A stretch of 11,969 bases of DNA, taken from contig JBPBPY010000456.1 of assembly GCA_050954505.1 (NCBI GenBank), positions 1-11,969 on the forward strand, given 5' to 3'. Each line of letters starts with the position of its first letter. The stretch's first letter is position 1. Shown piece by piece: positions 1-7,191 of this stretch. This DNA is from JAQGMO01 sp050954505. Its GTDB lineage: Bacteria; Pseudomonadota; Gammaproteobacteria; Burkholderiales; Burkholderiaceae_D. A program made the translations under genes and the position numbers. Under the pieces are notes generated by a model. That model saw only the letters and a list, made by a program, of their open reading frames with translations, did no database searches and had not been told where the DNA came from.

Positions 1-1778
1 CTGGCGGCACCGGCGCCGCTGCTGGTGTCGCAGCAGCGGTTTGCACTGGAGCGGCTGCGCAACCGTTCCAGCACGGCATTGCTGGAAGTAAGCCACTTCC
101 TGCGCGAGCCGCAGCGCATCGTCACCCGCGGCCGCCTGGAACACTTCAACCTCGGCACTGCGCTGGCGGCGGCCGGTCTCGGCGCCACGGCTGCAGGCCA
201 GAGCGCCAGCAACCCCGCCGCCCTGCCGATCGATAGCGACCTGGTGCTTGATGGCCAATGGAACCTGGTGCTGGCCAATGTGGCCGGCGGCGGCATTCGC
301 GGCAGTGCCAGCGTGCGGCGCCTGCAAGGCGACATCACCATGCGTGGCGATACACCGGTGGCCCTCGGTCTGTCGAAACTTGAAGCCATGCTCGAGGCCG
401 GCGACGGCAGGCTGGGATTGCGCGTGAATGCGGACGGCCAGCGGCTTGGCCACATCGACCTCGCTGGCAGTGCGGCCTTGGGCAATGGCAGCGGCTCCGG
501 CATTGCGCTGGCGCCCGATGCCGCCATTTCCGCCAGCGCCAATATCGACGTACCCAGTATCGCCTGGGCTGGCGCGCTGCTCTCGCCCTCCCTGACTGCC
601 GAAGGCAGTGTGCGCTGCGCCATCACCGTGGGCGGTACGCTGGCCACGCCGCGCCTGGCCGGGCAGATCAATGGCGCCGGCCTGCGCCTGTTCCTGGCCG
701 ACCTCGGCATCGACCTGCGTGGCGGCATGCTGGAAGCCAGCTTCCGCGATACGGAACTGCTGCTCAAGCGGCTTGAATTCACCAATGGTGCAGGCCAGTT
801 GAGCGTCACCGGCCCGATCGACCTGGCGAATGGACAACCATCGGCGCGGCTGGCCCTGCTGGCAAGCCACTACCCACTGCTTGACCGCCCGGACCGCAAG
901 CTGACCATCGGGGGTGCCACCAGCAGGTGCTGCAGCAGGGCAAGGCCAATCTCAAGGGCAGTTTCATGGTCGAGTCGGGTTTCCTCGACATTGGCCGCGA
1001 AGGGGCGCCGGAGCTATCCGCCGACGTGATCATTGCCGGGCGCGAAAAGAAAGCTGCAGCCCGGCTGGCTGCAGCCATTGATGTGCGCATTGGCCTTGGC
1101 GAAGGCGTCAGCATCAAGGGCCGCGGCCTGGACGCGCTGCTCAAGGGCGAGGTCAGGCTGCTCTCGGCGGCCGGCGAAAACCTTTCGGCCACCGGCACGC
1201 TCAACGTCGCCCGCGGCACCTTCACTGCCTACGGACGGGCCTTGGCCATCGAGCAGGGCTTGCTGCGTTTTACCGGCGCGCCGAACAATCCGGCGCTCGA
1301 CATCCTGGCAATGCGGCGCGGCCAGGAAGTCGAAGCCGGGGTCAGTGTGCGCGGTACCGTGCTGGCGCCGCGCATCACGCTGGTGTCGGAGCCGACCGTG
1401 GCCGATGCGGAAAAACTGTCCTGGCTGGTCCTGGGCAGCCGCCTCAATGCTGCCGGCGGCAGCGACGTGGCCGCCTTGCAGGCGGCAGCCGGATCCTTGC
1501 TGGCCGGTGGTGCGGCGGCGGGTGTGCAGTCACAGCTGGCAACGGCCTTCGGGCTCGATACGGTGTCGCTGGGCACCAGCCAGGATACGCTGCAGCAACG
1601 TGTCATCACGCTGGGAAAAAAACTCTCTTCCAGGCTGTATGTCAGCTACCAGCAGGGTTTGCAGAGTGCCGCTGGCGCCGTGTTGTTGCGTTATACCCTC
1701 ACGCCCCGTCTGACGATGGAAGCAGAAGCTGGCGCGATCAGCGTGCTTTCGCTGCTCTACAACATTGCCTTTGATTGA
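1..1778 (+). pseudogene. tamB: tamB-like gene, C-terminal part, 5'-truncated by window and frameshifted
   Basis: This is the C-terminal region (TamB/DUF490 domain) of a TamB-type protein, an inner-membrane-anchored periplasmic beta-helical protein. With TamA it helps deliver proteins or lipids to the outer membrane. Frame 1 is open from base 1 to a stop at 1027-1029 and carries the repetitive Gly/Leu/Ala-rich pattern of the family, for example VGGTLATPRLAGQING and PLLDRPDRKLTIGG. Homology then continues in frame 3, from about 915 to the stop at 1776-1778 (QGKANLKGSFMVESGFLDIG, then KLSWLVLGSR). The protein ends in alternating beta strands typical of a TamB C-terminus (LTPRLTMEAEAGAISVLSLL, then YNIAFD). 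Moving from frame 1 to frame 3 requires one missing base, most simply a lost G in the run at 910-914. It may be a true mutation, a sequencing or assembly error, or less likely programmed frameshifting. The family assignment is firm; pseudogene status is uncertain. Confidence 0.8.
909..918 (+). other. Frameshift site in tamB at a five-G run
   Basis: The run of five G lies at 910-914. Adding one G would join the frames as LTIGG followed by CHQQVLQQGKANLKG, which gives uninterrupted TamB-like sequence on both sides. As it stands, frame 1 continues into a Cys/Arg/Ser-rich stretch with no TamB character and stops about 110 bases later. A GTG at 927 could in principle restart translation in frame 3, but no good ribosome binding site precedes it. 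Confidence 0.7.
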
Positions 1779-1878
1779 TTGCGCGCAGCAACGCCGGGGC
1801 AGCGCATCTGTCTGCCGGGAACAAATTCTGCGCAAGCGTTACTCAAAGCGGGTGCGCTATCCCGGGACAGCACAAATC

Positions 1879-1886
1879 AAGGAGAG
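1879..1886 (+). promoter_or_regulatory. Ribosome binding site that fixes the start of the 734-residue protein
   Basis: AAGGAGAG lies four bases before the ATG at 1891. It is the only strong Shine-Dalgarno match near the possible starts and rules against the longer in-frame reading from 1765. In the 112 bp between the tamB stop and this ATG I see no convincing promoter or terminator. Confidence 0.75.
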
Positions 1887-1890
1887 TTTC

Positions 1891-4095
1891 ATGAGCTACA
1901 TGGTCGCACGTGGCACGCCGGCCCGCCCTGCGCAGGCGCCAGGACAGGAAGAATCTTTCCACACGAGCAGCAGTTCCGAAACCGCCAGTGCCAACCCGAC
2001 GCCCGGGAAACCGCTGGTCCACCAGCGCAAGGCGCATGATCACGGTGACGAGCCTCAGGCGGGGCAGCGTGGGGCAACGCACGAATCACGCGGCACGCCG
2101 CATCACGCGGAAAGCCTACTCGCATCCCAGGAAACGACGCCGCAGAAAAAGCCTGAAGACAGGTCGCGGGACGAGGCTTCGTCCAGCAGCCGGCCGGGTA
2201 CCCCCGTGACAAAAAAAAGCAGCTTTTCGATCACGCCGGGCAGCATCCGCTTGCGCTGGCCGTTTGCCACCAGGGACGCAGCAGATAGTTCGACCGCTTC
2301 TTCTTCCGGCACGCCGTCGCCGGGAGTGCCGAGCGCCGCGCGTGCGCGGGTGCAACGCCCGCCCCGCTGGCGCCAGAACCTCGGCCAGTTACGGCATGAA
2401 CTGTGCGATCAAAATGATTTCGCCATGGTGCGCGAACAGGTCGGGCGCCATGGCGTGCATCTGCCCCTCTGGCGCCAGGCCATGGGTCGCGCCTGTGCGC
2501 CGCTTGTTGCCCGGATGCTGGAGGCAATCCGGCAACGCATTGCCACCCTGGGCAAGAAGGAGGCGGCGGCGCTGATCGGCATGGGCAAAGCACCGACGCA
2601 GCAATTCGTTGAAAAGCTGGCATTGCCAGCCTGCGCCGGATTCCTGCCGGAGTACATCTCCGGCAAGCATTGGCAAGAGCTTACCGAAGAACTGTGGACC
2701 AGGACAATGAGCATGACTGTGCTGCAGGCCGTCCCGGTGGAAGCACGCATCATGCTGGGTGAGTTCATCGATGAATTTCGCGCTAGCGAAGCCTACCAGC
2801 GTGCGACGAGAAATATTGCGCAAAAAGGCATCAAGTCGCATCTCGACCGCCAGATCATACAAACCTTCATCATGGGTCTTGAGGAAGGCGCCCTGGCAGC
2901 GGCCAGTCTGCCGCTGCCAAACGATGACAGTACCTCTTCGGCGTATTCGCTGTCGCGCTTTTCGCTGCGTGCCAGCCAGCCAGCACCGGCACCCGACAAC
3001 GGCGATGCTGCCAGGATCTACCGCGAAGTGCTGGTCTTCCTGCAGCAGGCAACGGACAAGGATTCGGAAGTGGCGAAGATGGCGGCGCTCAAACACAGCT
3101 GTTTGCGGGTACAGAATTTTTTTGCCGTTCTGCTCGGTGACGCCTATACCCAGGCGCGCGAACGCAGCTGCTACAAGGTTCCCGTCGAAATCGATGGCGA
3201 TGCCCGAAAAGCGGCCGATCTTGAAAAGACCATCCGCAGAAAAGTGCTGCCCTGGCTGGAGGGCGGCCCACCCGGTTCGATGACGGCCAGCACGAGCGAC
3301 GGCACCAATACCAGTGAACTGCAGGAAGGTAACTGGTGTGGCATGGCCTACCCTTCCTTCCTGTACCACGAATTTGTCAACAATTTCGACGCCATCCGGA
3401 TCTGGGCAGCCTACCCAGGTCGGCCAAAAGACGAGATCAATTCAATCGAACAATTCATCGCCTATGCCTTGCCCGAGCATCTGCCCGGCGCGCCATATAC
3501 CCAGCAGGAGCAGAAACTGTTGTTCTGCGTGAGTTATCTTGCCAATGAAAACATCGAGCTGTATGTGCGTGCCGCCTATTTCACCGCCAGGTTTCCGCTC
3601 AAGACCGAAGACCGGCGCACGATCTATCCGGAAATGGGCGCCCTGCAGTGCCTGTTTCACCTGAGCCGGGTGGGCAACGAGTTGAAAATGCGCTTTACCC
3701 TGCGTTCGGACGATGTGCGCGCGGTGACCGTGGTCGCCGATCCCGAACGCAAGATCTTCACCGAAGCCAGCAGCAAGCCGGCCAGTAACGCCACCTTCAA
3801 GTTTTCCGGCTGTGCCTGGTTCGGCAGCGAGGGTTTCAAGGAATTCGACAAACCAACCATCAACAGCCTGAACCTGAACCTGCTGGTTTCGCAAGGCACG
3901 CAATCCCAAGCAGGACTATTCCTTGAAAGTACCGAGAACAGCAGCGGCGGCCGATTCCTGGTGCGTAAATACAGTCACAATCACAGTCACAACCGGCCCT
4001 CCCCCTCGAGTTCCGAAGCGAAGAGCCGGCACAGCAAAAGCCTGTCGAAAAAAGATCCTGAGACACCAACCAAATTGAAAGGGGGCCCACTCTGA
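1891..4095 (+). CDS. Unassigned 734-residue protein with disordered ends (effector-like composition)
   Basis: I do not recognise the family. The start is the ATG at 1891, preceded by AAGGAGAG at 1879-1886. The frame stays open upstream to 1765, but that part overlaps tamB and lacks a binding site. Residues 1-155 are rich in Ser, Thr, Pro, His and charged residues, with Ser runs near 26-29, 97-100 and 137-139, and should be disordered. Residues 160-340 look alpha-helical. A Ser/Pro/Ala linker (about 341-372) leads to a second helical block (373-455). Residues 480-690 mix helix and strand, with aromatic motifs such as NWCGMAYPSFLYHEF and CAWFGSEGFKEF. The last 45 residues are again Ser/His/Lys-rich. 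No signal peptide, membrane segment or catalytic motif is evident. A cytosolic scaffold or a substrate of a signal-less secretion route, such as type III, would fit, but function is unknown. The neighbouring regulators at 4352-7040 may control it. Confidence 0.85.
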   Translation: MSYMVARGTPARPAQAPGQEESFHTSSSSETASANPTPGKPLVHQRKAHDHGDEPQAGQRGATHESRGTPHHAESLLASQETTPQKKPEDRSRDEASSSSRPGTPVTKKSSFSITPGSIRLRWPFATRDAADSSTASSSGTPSPGVPSAARARVQRPPRWRQNLGQLRHELCDQNDFAMVREQVGRHGVHLPLWRQAMGRACAPLVARMLEAIRQRIATLGKKEAAALIGMGKAPTQQFVEKLALPACAGFLPEYISGKHWQELTEELWTRTMSMTVLQAVPVEARIMLGEFIDEFRASEAYQRATRNIAQKGIKSHLDRQIIQTFIMGLEEGALAAASLPLPNDDSTSSAYSLSRFSLRASQPAPAPDNGDAARIYREVLVFLQQATDKDSEVAKMAALKHSCLRVQNFFAVLLGDAYTQARERSCYKVPVEIDGDARKAADLEKTIRRKVLPWLEGGPPGSMTASTSDGTNTSELQEGNWCGMAYPSFLYHEFVNNFDAIRIWAAYPGRPKDEINSIEQFIAYALPEHLPGAPYTQQEQKLLFCVSYLANENIELYVRAAYFTARFPLKTEDRRTIYPEMGALQCLFHLSRVGNELKMRFTLRSDDVRAVTVVADPERKIFTEASSKPASNATFKFSGCAWFGSEGFKEFDKPTINSLNLNLLVSQGTQSQAGLFLESTENSSGGRFLVRKYSHNHSHNRPSPSSSEAKSRHSKSLSKKDPETPTKLKGGPL

Positions 4096-4154
4096 TGCTC
4101 GATCAAGGCGTCAACCAGCTTGCAACGAGGTTTGCAGTATGTTCCGGTACTTGA
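4095..4154 (+). CDS. Possible 19-residue small ORF coupled to the upstream gene
   Basis: The ATG overlaps the stop of the 734-residue gene (TGATG) and is preceded by a purine-rich GAAAGGGGG about nine bases upstream. This arrangement would permit translational coupling. It reads MLDQGVNQLATRFAVCSGT and stops at 4152-4154. An ORF this short carries no family evidence and may be chance. A second, 22-codon ORF at 4139-4207 in another frame has GAGG eight bases before its ATG. Confidence 0.15.
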   Translation: MLDQGVNQLATRFAVCSGT

Positions 4155-4283
4155 AAAGCGCTTCGCGTACGGCAGCAAGTACGGTGACGCAGCATGAGGT
4201 GTTCTGAGCGGTAAGTCATTCCCTGATTTGATGTGTTACCGGTGTCAGCAAGCTCCTACACCACAATCGGAGAAACACGGCTA

Positions 4284-4330
4284 TTGAAAAAATTTCATAT
4301 CTGTAAAGATTAGTCGAGAGAAATTTCAAT
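4284..4330 (+). promoter_or_regulatory. AT-rich probable promoter/operator region of the activator gene
   Basis: This is the most AT-rich stretch of the gap at 4096-4351 and lies just before the activator gene. It contains TTGAAA (4284-4289), a possible -35 element, with only weak -10 candidates downstream (around TAAAGAT, 4304-4310). The octamer AAATTTCA occurs twice, at 4290-4297 and 4321-4328. The copies are 31 bp apart, about three helical turns, as paired binding sites would be. The first copy is part of the hyphenated palindrome TGAAAAAATTTCA (4285-4297). I found no sigma54-type -24/-12 element here. Confidence 0.35.
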
Positions 4331-4351
4331 CCCGTCCACCCGGAGAACTTC

Positions 4352-5536
4352 ATGAGCAATGCATTCAAGGTAGGCGGTAATGTCGTCGGCTTGCACACAG
4401 GCGACATGCAAACGGTCATTGCGCTGCGCCCATCGATGCCCGCCGCCGCCGAGGAGGGTGACAAGCTTGATTTGCCGAGCCACCAACATGATGAAACCGC
4501 CTTTGGTGCCATGCATGGCGCGTCAACGCCAATGCGTAGCCTGTTTGCAATGATCCGCAAAGTGGCACCAACCCGCGCCAGCGTCTTGATCACTGGTGCC
4601 AGCGGTACGGGCAAGGAATTGGTCGCGCGGGAAATCCACGCCCGCAGCCGGGTGGCAAACAAACCCTTCATTGCACTCAATTGCGCGGCCGTCTCGCCGC
4701 AGTTGATCGAAGCCGAGCTTTTCGGCCATGAACGCGGCAGCTTCACCGGCGCTGTGCGCACCCACAAGGGCTGTTTCGAACGCGCCGATGGCGGTACCCT
4801 GTTCCTGGACGAACTGACCGAAATGCCGATGGACATGCAGGTCAAATTGTTGCGTGTCCTCGAGGATGGTCGTTTTTGCCGTGTCGGTGCCGACGATGAA
4901 ACCGCCGTCCGGGTGCGCGTGGTTGCGGCGACCAACCGTGACCCGATGACTACGGTGGAAGCGGGTTTGATGCGTGCCGACCTGTATTACCGGCTAGCTG
5001 TTTTCCCATTGTTCATGCCTTCCCTGCATGAACGAGGCAGTGACATTGCCCTGCTGGCTGGCCTGTTCCTGCAGCGCTTGAACCAGGAAGAACAGACCGA
5101 CAAGCACTTTTCGCGCGCATCACGCCGCTTCATGCAAGAATATAGCTGGCCGGGAAATGTGCGCGAGTTGAAAAACCTGGTTCATCGTGCCTACATTCTT
5201 GCCGATGAGGAACTTGATTTGGGCGCTGCCGCTGGCACGATCAAACCCGTTTTGCCACGTTTGAATGGTGACAGCATCAACCTGCCATTGGGCAGCAATC
5301 TTGCCGATGCCGAGCAGCAGCTGATCTGCGCGACGCTGAATTATTGTGGTGGAAACAAAACCCAGACAGCCGATGTATTGGGTGTAAGCCTGAAAACTCT
5401 GTACAACCGGCTCAACGAATATCAGGCTAAAATACCCGGCAGTGAACGTCATGACCGGCAAGTCGGCGAACCATGCACTGAACTGCCGCGGTTTTTCCAG
5501 CCTGTCCAACTGAACACCAACCAAAAAACCTTATAG
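4352..5536 (+). CDS. Sigma54-dependent AAA+ transcriptional activator without receiver domain
   Basis: This 394-residue bacterial enhancer-binding protein uses ATP hydrolysis to open sigma54-RNA polymerase promoters. The start is supported by GGAG at 4342-4345. The N-terminal 55 residues are short and hold no receiver, GAF or PAS domain. The AAA+ core has Walker A GASGTGKE (82-89), the sigma54-contact loop as GSFTGA (129-134; the common form is GAFTGA), Walker B GGTLFLDE (147-154), arginine-finger candidates in RADLYYRL (208-215), and WPGNVREL (266-273). A Fis-type helix-turn-helix occupies about 318-358 (NKTQTADVLGVSLKTLYNRL). About 35 residues follow it, an unusual tail. The stop lies 3 bp before the response regulator gene, so the two are probably cotranscribed. 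With no input domain, activity is likely set by its own expression or a partner protein, as in the receiver-less activator HrpS. The family call is secure; the target genes are unknown. Confidence 0.93.
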   Translation: MSNAFKVGGNVVGLHTGDMQTVIALRPSMPAAAEEGDKLDLPSHQHDETAFGAMHGASTPMRSLFAMIRKVAPTRASVLITGASGTGKELVAREIHARSRVANKPFIALNCAAVSPQLIEAELFGHERGSFTGAVRTHKGCFERADGGTLFLDELTEMPMDMQVKLLRVLEDGRFCRVGADDETAVRVRVVAATNRDPMTTVEAGLMRADLYYRLAVFPLFMPSLHERGSDIALLAGLFLQRLNQEEQTDKHFSRASRRFMQEYSWPGNVRELKNLVHRAYILADEELDLGAAAGTIKPVLPRLNGDSINLPLGSNLADAEQQLICATLNYCGGNKTQTADVLGVSLKTLYNRLNEYQAKIPGSERHDRQVGEPCTELPRFFQPVQLNTNQKTL

Positions 5537-5539
5537 AAC

Positions 5540-6175
5540 ATGATAGATATCCTGGTAGTCGACGATCATGCTGTGGTGCGAGCCGGCGTCCAGTATTTCA
5601 TTGCCGACATTCCCGACATGCGTATTGCAGGGGAAGCCGCCACGGCGCAGGAGGCCATTCGTCTGATCCGCGCCCGCGAGTGGGATATCGTATTGCTTGA
5701 CATTGCCATGCCCGACAAGAGCGGCGTTGAAGTGTTAAAGCAGATCAAGCGGGAAAAACCGGATCTACCGGTCCTGATGTTGAGCATGCATCCGGAAAAC
5801 CGCTACGCTGTGCAAATCCTGCGCAGCGGTGCCAGCGGTTATGTGCAGAAGGAAGCCCTGGCGACCGAACTGGTCAATGCCATCCACACCATCCTGCGCG
5901 GTCACAAGTACATCAGTCCGGCAGTGGCGGAATTGTTGACTGCCGATCCATCGACAACCGATACCCAGAAGCCCTTGCATGAAATGCTGTCGGCGCGTGA
6001 ATACCAGATTTTCTATAAATTGGGCCAGGGCGATGGCGTGACCAAGATCGCCGACGAATTGTGCCTGAGCGTGAAAACCGTCAGTACCTATCGCTCGCGC
6101 GTGCTGGAAAAGATGAACATGCAAAACAATGCCGACATCATCTACTACGCCATCAAGCAGAATCTGATCGACTGA
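5540..6175 (+). CDS. NarL/FixJ-family two-component response regulator
   Basis: This is a 211-residue DNA-binding response regulator. The receiver domain (about 1-120) has the acidic pair D8-D9, the phospho-acceptor D54 in LLDIAMP, S82 at the conserved Thr/Ser position, and K104. After a short linker (about 131-147), a LuxR-type helix-turn-helix spans about 148-209 (LSVKTVSTYRSRVLEKMNM). All phosphorylation residues are present, so it should be functional. The ATG lies 3 bp after the stop of the AAA+ activator, and no Shine-Dalgarno sequence is visible before it, so translation probably depends on coupling to the upstream gene. The likely kinase partner is encoded on the opposite strand just downstream and overlaps the last 23 bp. 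NarL-type regulators normally pair with HisKA_3 kinases, which fits that neighbour. The target promoters cannot be read from the sequence. Confidence 0.95.
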   Translation: MIDILVVDDHAVVRAGVQYFIADIPDMRIAGEAATAQEAIRLIRAREWDIVLLDIAMPDKSGVEVLKQIKREKPDLPVLMLSMHPENRYAVQILRSGASGYVQKEALATELVNAIHTILRGHKYISPAVAELLTADPSTTDTQKPLHEMLSAREYQIFYKLGQGDGVTKIADELCLSVKTVSTYRSRVLEKMNMQNNADIIYYAIKQNLID

Positions 6176-7040
6176 TCTCCGAGGGACTCGACGTCCCTTC
6201 GTCTGCCATTTCAGCAAGCCTGTTCTTATCGAGATGCATGACAATGCCGGTGCCCGCAGCATTCCCGCCGGCTGGACTCATGATGCGCAAGCTTCCTCCC
6301 AGATACAAGGCCCGTTCGCGCAGTGCCAGCAAGCCGTGGCGCATTACCATGTCGATTTTTTCAGCCGCAATGCCGATGCCATTGTCGCGCACACTGAGCA
6401 TGATCTCATCTTCATTGTCGTCCAGGACAATATCGACCTTGCTGGCCTTGGCATGGCGCGAGACATTGTTGAGCGCCTCCTGCACCAACCGGAACAGTGC
6501 CATGCTGACCTCGGGCGAATAACTTAACTCTTCATCGGGCATGGACGCCTGGCACTCGAGGCCGGAATAATTGGCAAATTCGGTTGCCAGATCGGCGATC
6601 GCCACTTTCAAGCCAAAACTGTCGAGTTTGTCAGGGCGCAGGCTGGCCTGCAAACGGCGTGTTGATTGCGCAATGTTACTGGTCAGGGCCTTGATCGCGG
6701 CAGCCCGGTCGTGCAGGCGGGCCTCATCGGGCATTTGCTTGAACATGATGGCCAAATGCATGTTCAGCGCCGTCAAGGAAGCACCGAGATCGGCGTGCAG
6801 GTCACGCGCCAGGGCACTCTTTTCTTCCTCATGCAGCGCCTCGCGGCGCCCCAGCAAGCTGCGCAATGCAGCGGTGCGGCGGGTGACTTCACGCTCCAGC
6901 GCTTCGGCCGGGTATTGCCCCTCGGTTGCCGGCACCAGGGACTGCGCCAGGACCGGCGCTGCAGTGCAATGGGACTGCGCAGCGCTGGTGGATACAGGTG
7001 CATTGCTGATGGCGGCAACAGGAACAGTCAAGTCTGGCAT
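6153..7040 (-). CDS. Soluble HisKA_3-type sensor histidine kinase
   Basis: This is a NarL-system histidine kinase. Residue numbers here are for the reading from the in-frame TTG at 7067 (304 residues). The ATG at 7040 (residue 10, giving 295 residues) is given as the start, but neither has a visible ribosome binding site. The first 50 residues are Ala/Pro/Thr-rich with no membrane segment or recognisable sensor domain. A helical stretch at 53-85 leads to the dimerisation and phosphorylation helix with H91 in ARDLHADLGASLTAL. The ATPase domain has the N box FRLVQEALNNVSRHAKAS (192-209), the G1 box VRDNGIGI (226-233), HGLLALRERA (244-253) and GTGIVMHL (272-279). It is presumably cytosolic and responds to an internal signal or partner protein. 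It lies 224 bp downstream of pilY1 on the same strand and converges on the response regulator, overlapping it by 23 bp. Confidence 0.92.
   Translation of the reverse strand: MPDLTVPVAAISNAPVSTSAAQSHCTAAPVLAQSLVPATEGQYPAEALEREVTRRTAALRSLLGRREALHEEEKSALARDLHADLGASLTALNMHLAIMFKQMPDEARLHDRAAAIKALTSNIAQSTRRLQASLRPDKLDSFGLKVAIADLATEFANYSGLECQASMPDEELSYSPEVSMALFRLVQEALNNVSRHAKASKVDIVLDDNEDEIMLSVRDNGIGIAAEKIDMVMRHGLLALRERALYLGGSLRIMSPAGGNAAGTGIVMHLDKNRLAEMADEGTSSPSEISRSDSA
6182..6198 (+). terminator. Small hairpin just after the response regulator stop
   Basis: AGGGAC (6182-6187) and GTCCCT (6193-6198) are perfect inverted repeats around a five-base loop, seven bases past the response regulator stop and inside the 3' end of the kinase gene. 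No clear U-run follows on either strand, so it is at best a weak or factor-dependent terminator for the convergent genes. Confidence 0.25.
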
Positions 7041-7087
7041 GGCGGCGGGCTGGTGAATGGGAAGCAATGGATCATGCCGGCCAGTCT

Positions 7088-7191
7088 ACACGGATGGCAC
7101 CGACCGTGCAAAAACCAATGGCAAATCTGCCGGCCGCCACGCCAGTCTGCGGCAAATCCGGCGCAACCTGGCGTGGCGGATCCATCCGTGT
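7088..7191. repeat. Nested inverted repeats between the kinase gene and pilY1
   Basis: The outer arms are ACACGGATGG (7088-7097) and CCATCCGTGT (7182-7191), a perfect 10-bp pair. The inner arms are CCGCCACGCCAG (7134-7145) and CTGGCGTGGCGG (7168-7179), a perfect 12-bp pair around a 22-base loop, which itself holds a TGCG/CGCA pair. GGCAAATC also occurs twice as a direct repeat (7120-7127 and 7151-7158). On the - strand the structure lies after pilY1 and before the kinase gene. No U-run follows directly, so it is not a classic intrinsic terminator. It could be an mRNA stabiliser or attenuator between the two genes, a protein-binding site, or a dispersed palindromic repeat. Confidence 0.7.

Noticed and set aside
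1765..1890. N-terminal extension of the 734-residue protein from an ATG at 1765
   Set aside because: It overlaps the end of tamB and has no binding site, while AAGGAGAG stands just before the ATG at 1891.
2389..3369. A 326-codon open frame on the - strand within the 734-residue gene
   Set aside because: There is no ribosome binding site and no recognisable domain. The + strand frame covers the whole region and has a good start signal.
4096..4351. Sigma54-type -24/-12 promoter before the activator gene
   Set aside because: Candidate GG and GC pairs have the wrong spacing (9 or 13 bases between them instead of 10).
7098..7181. Intrinsic terminator for pilY1
   Set aside because: The hairpin is strong, but no U-run follows it on the - strand within a few bases.
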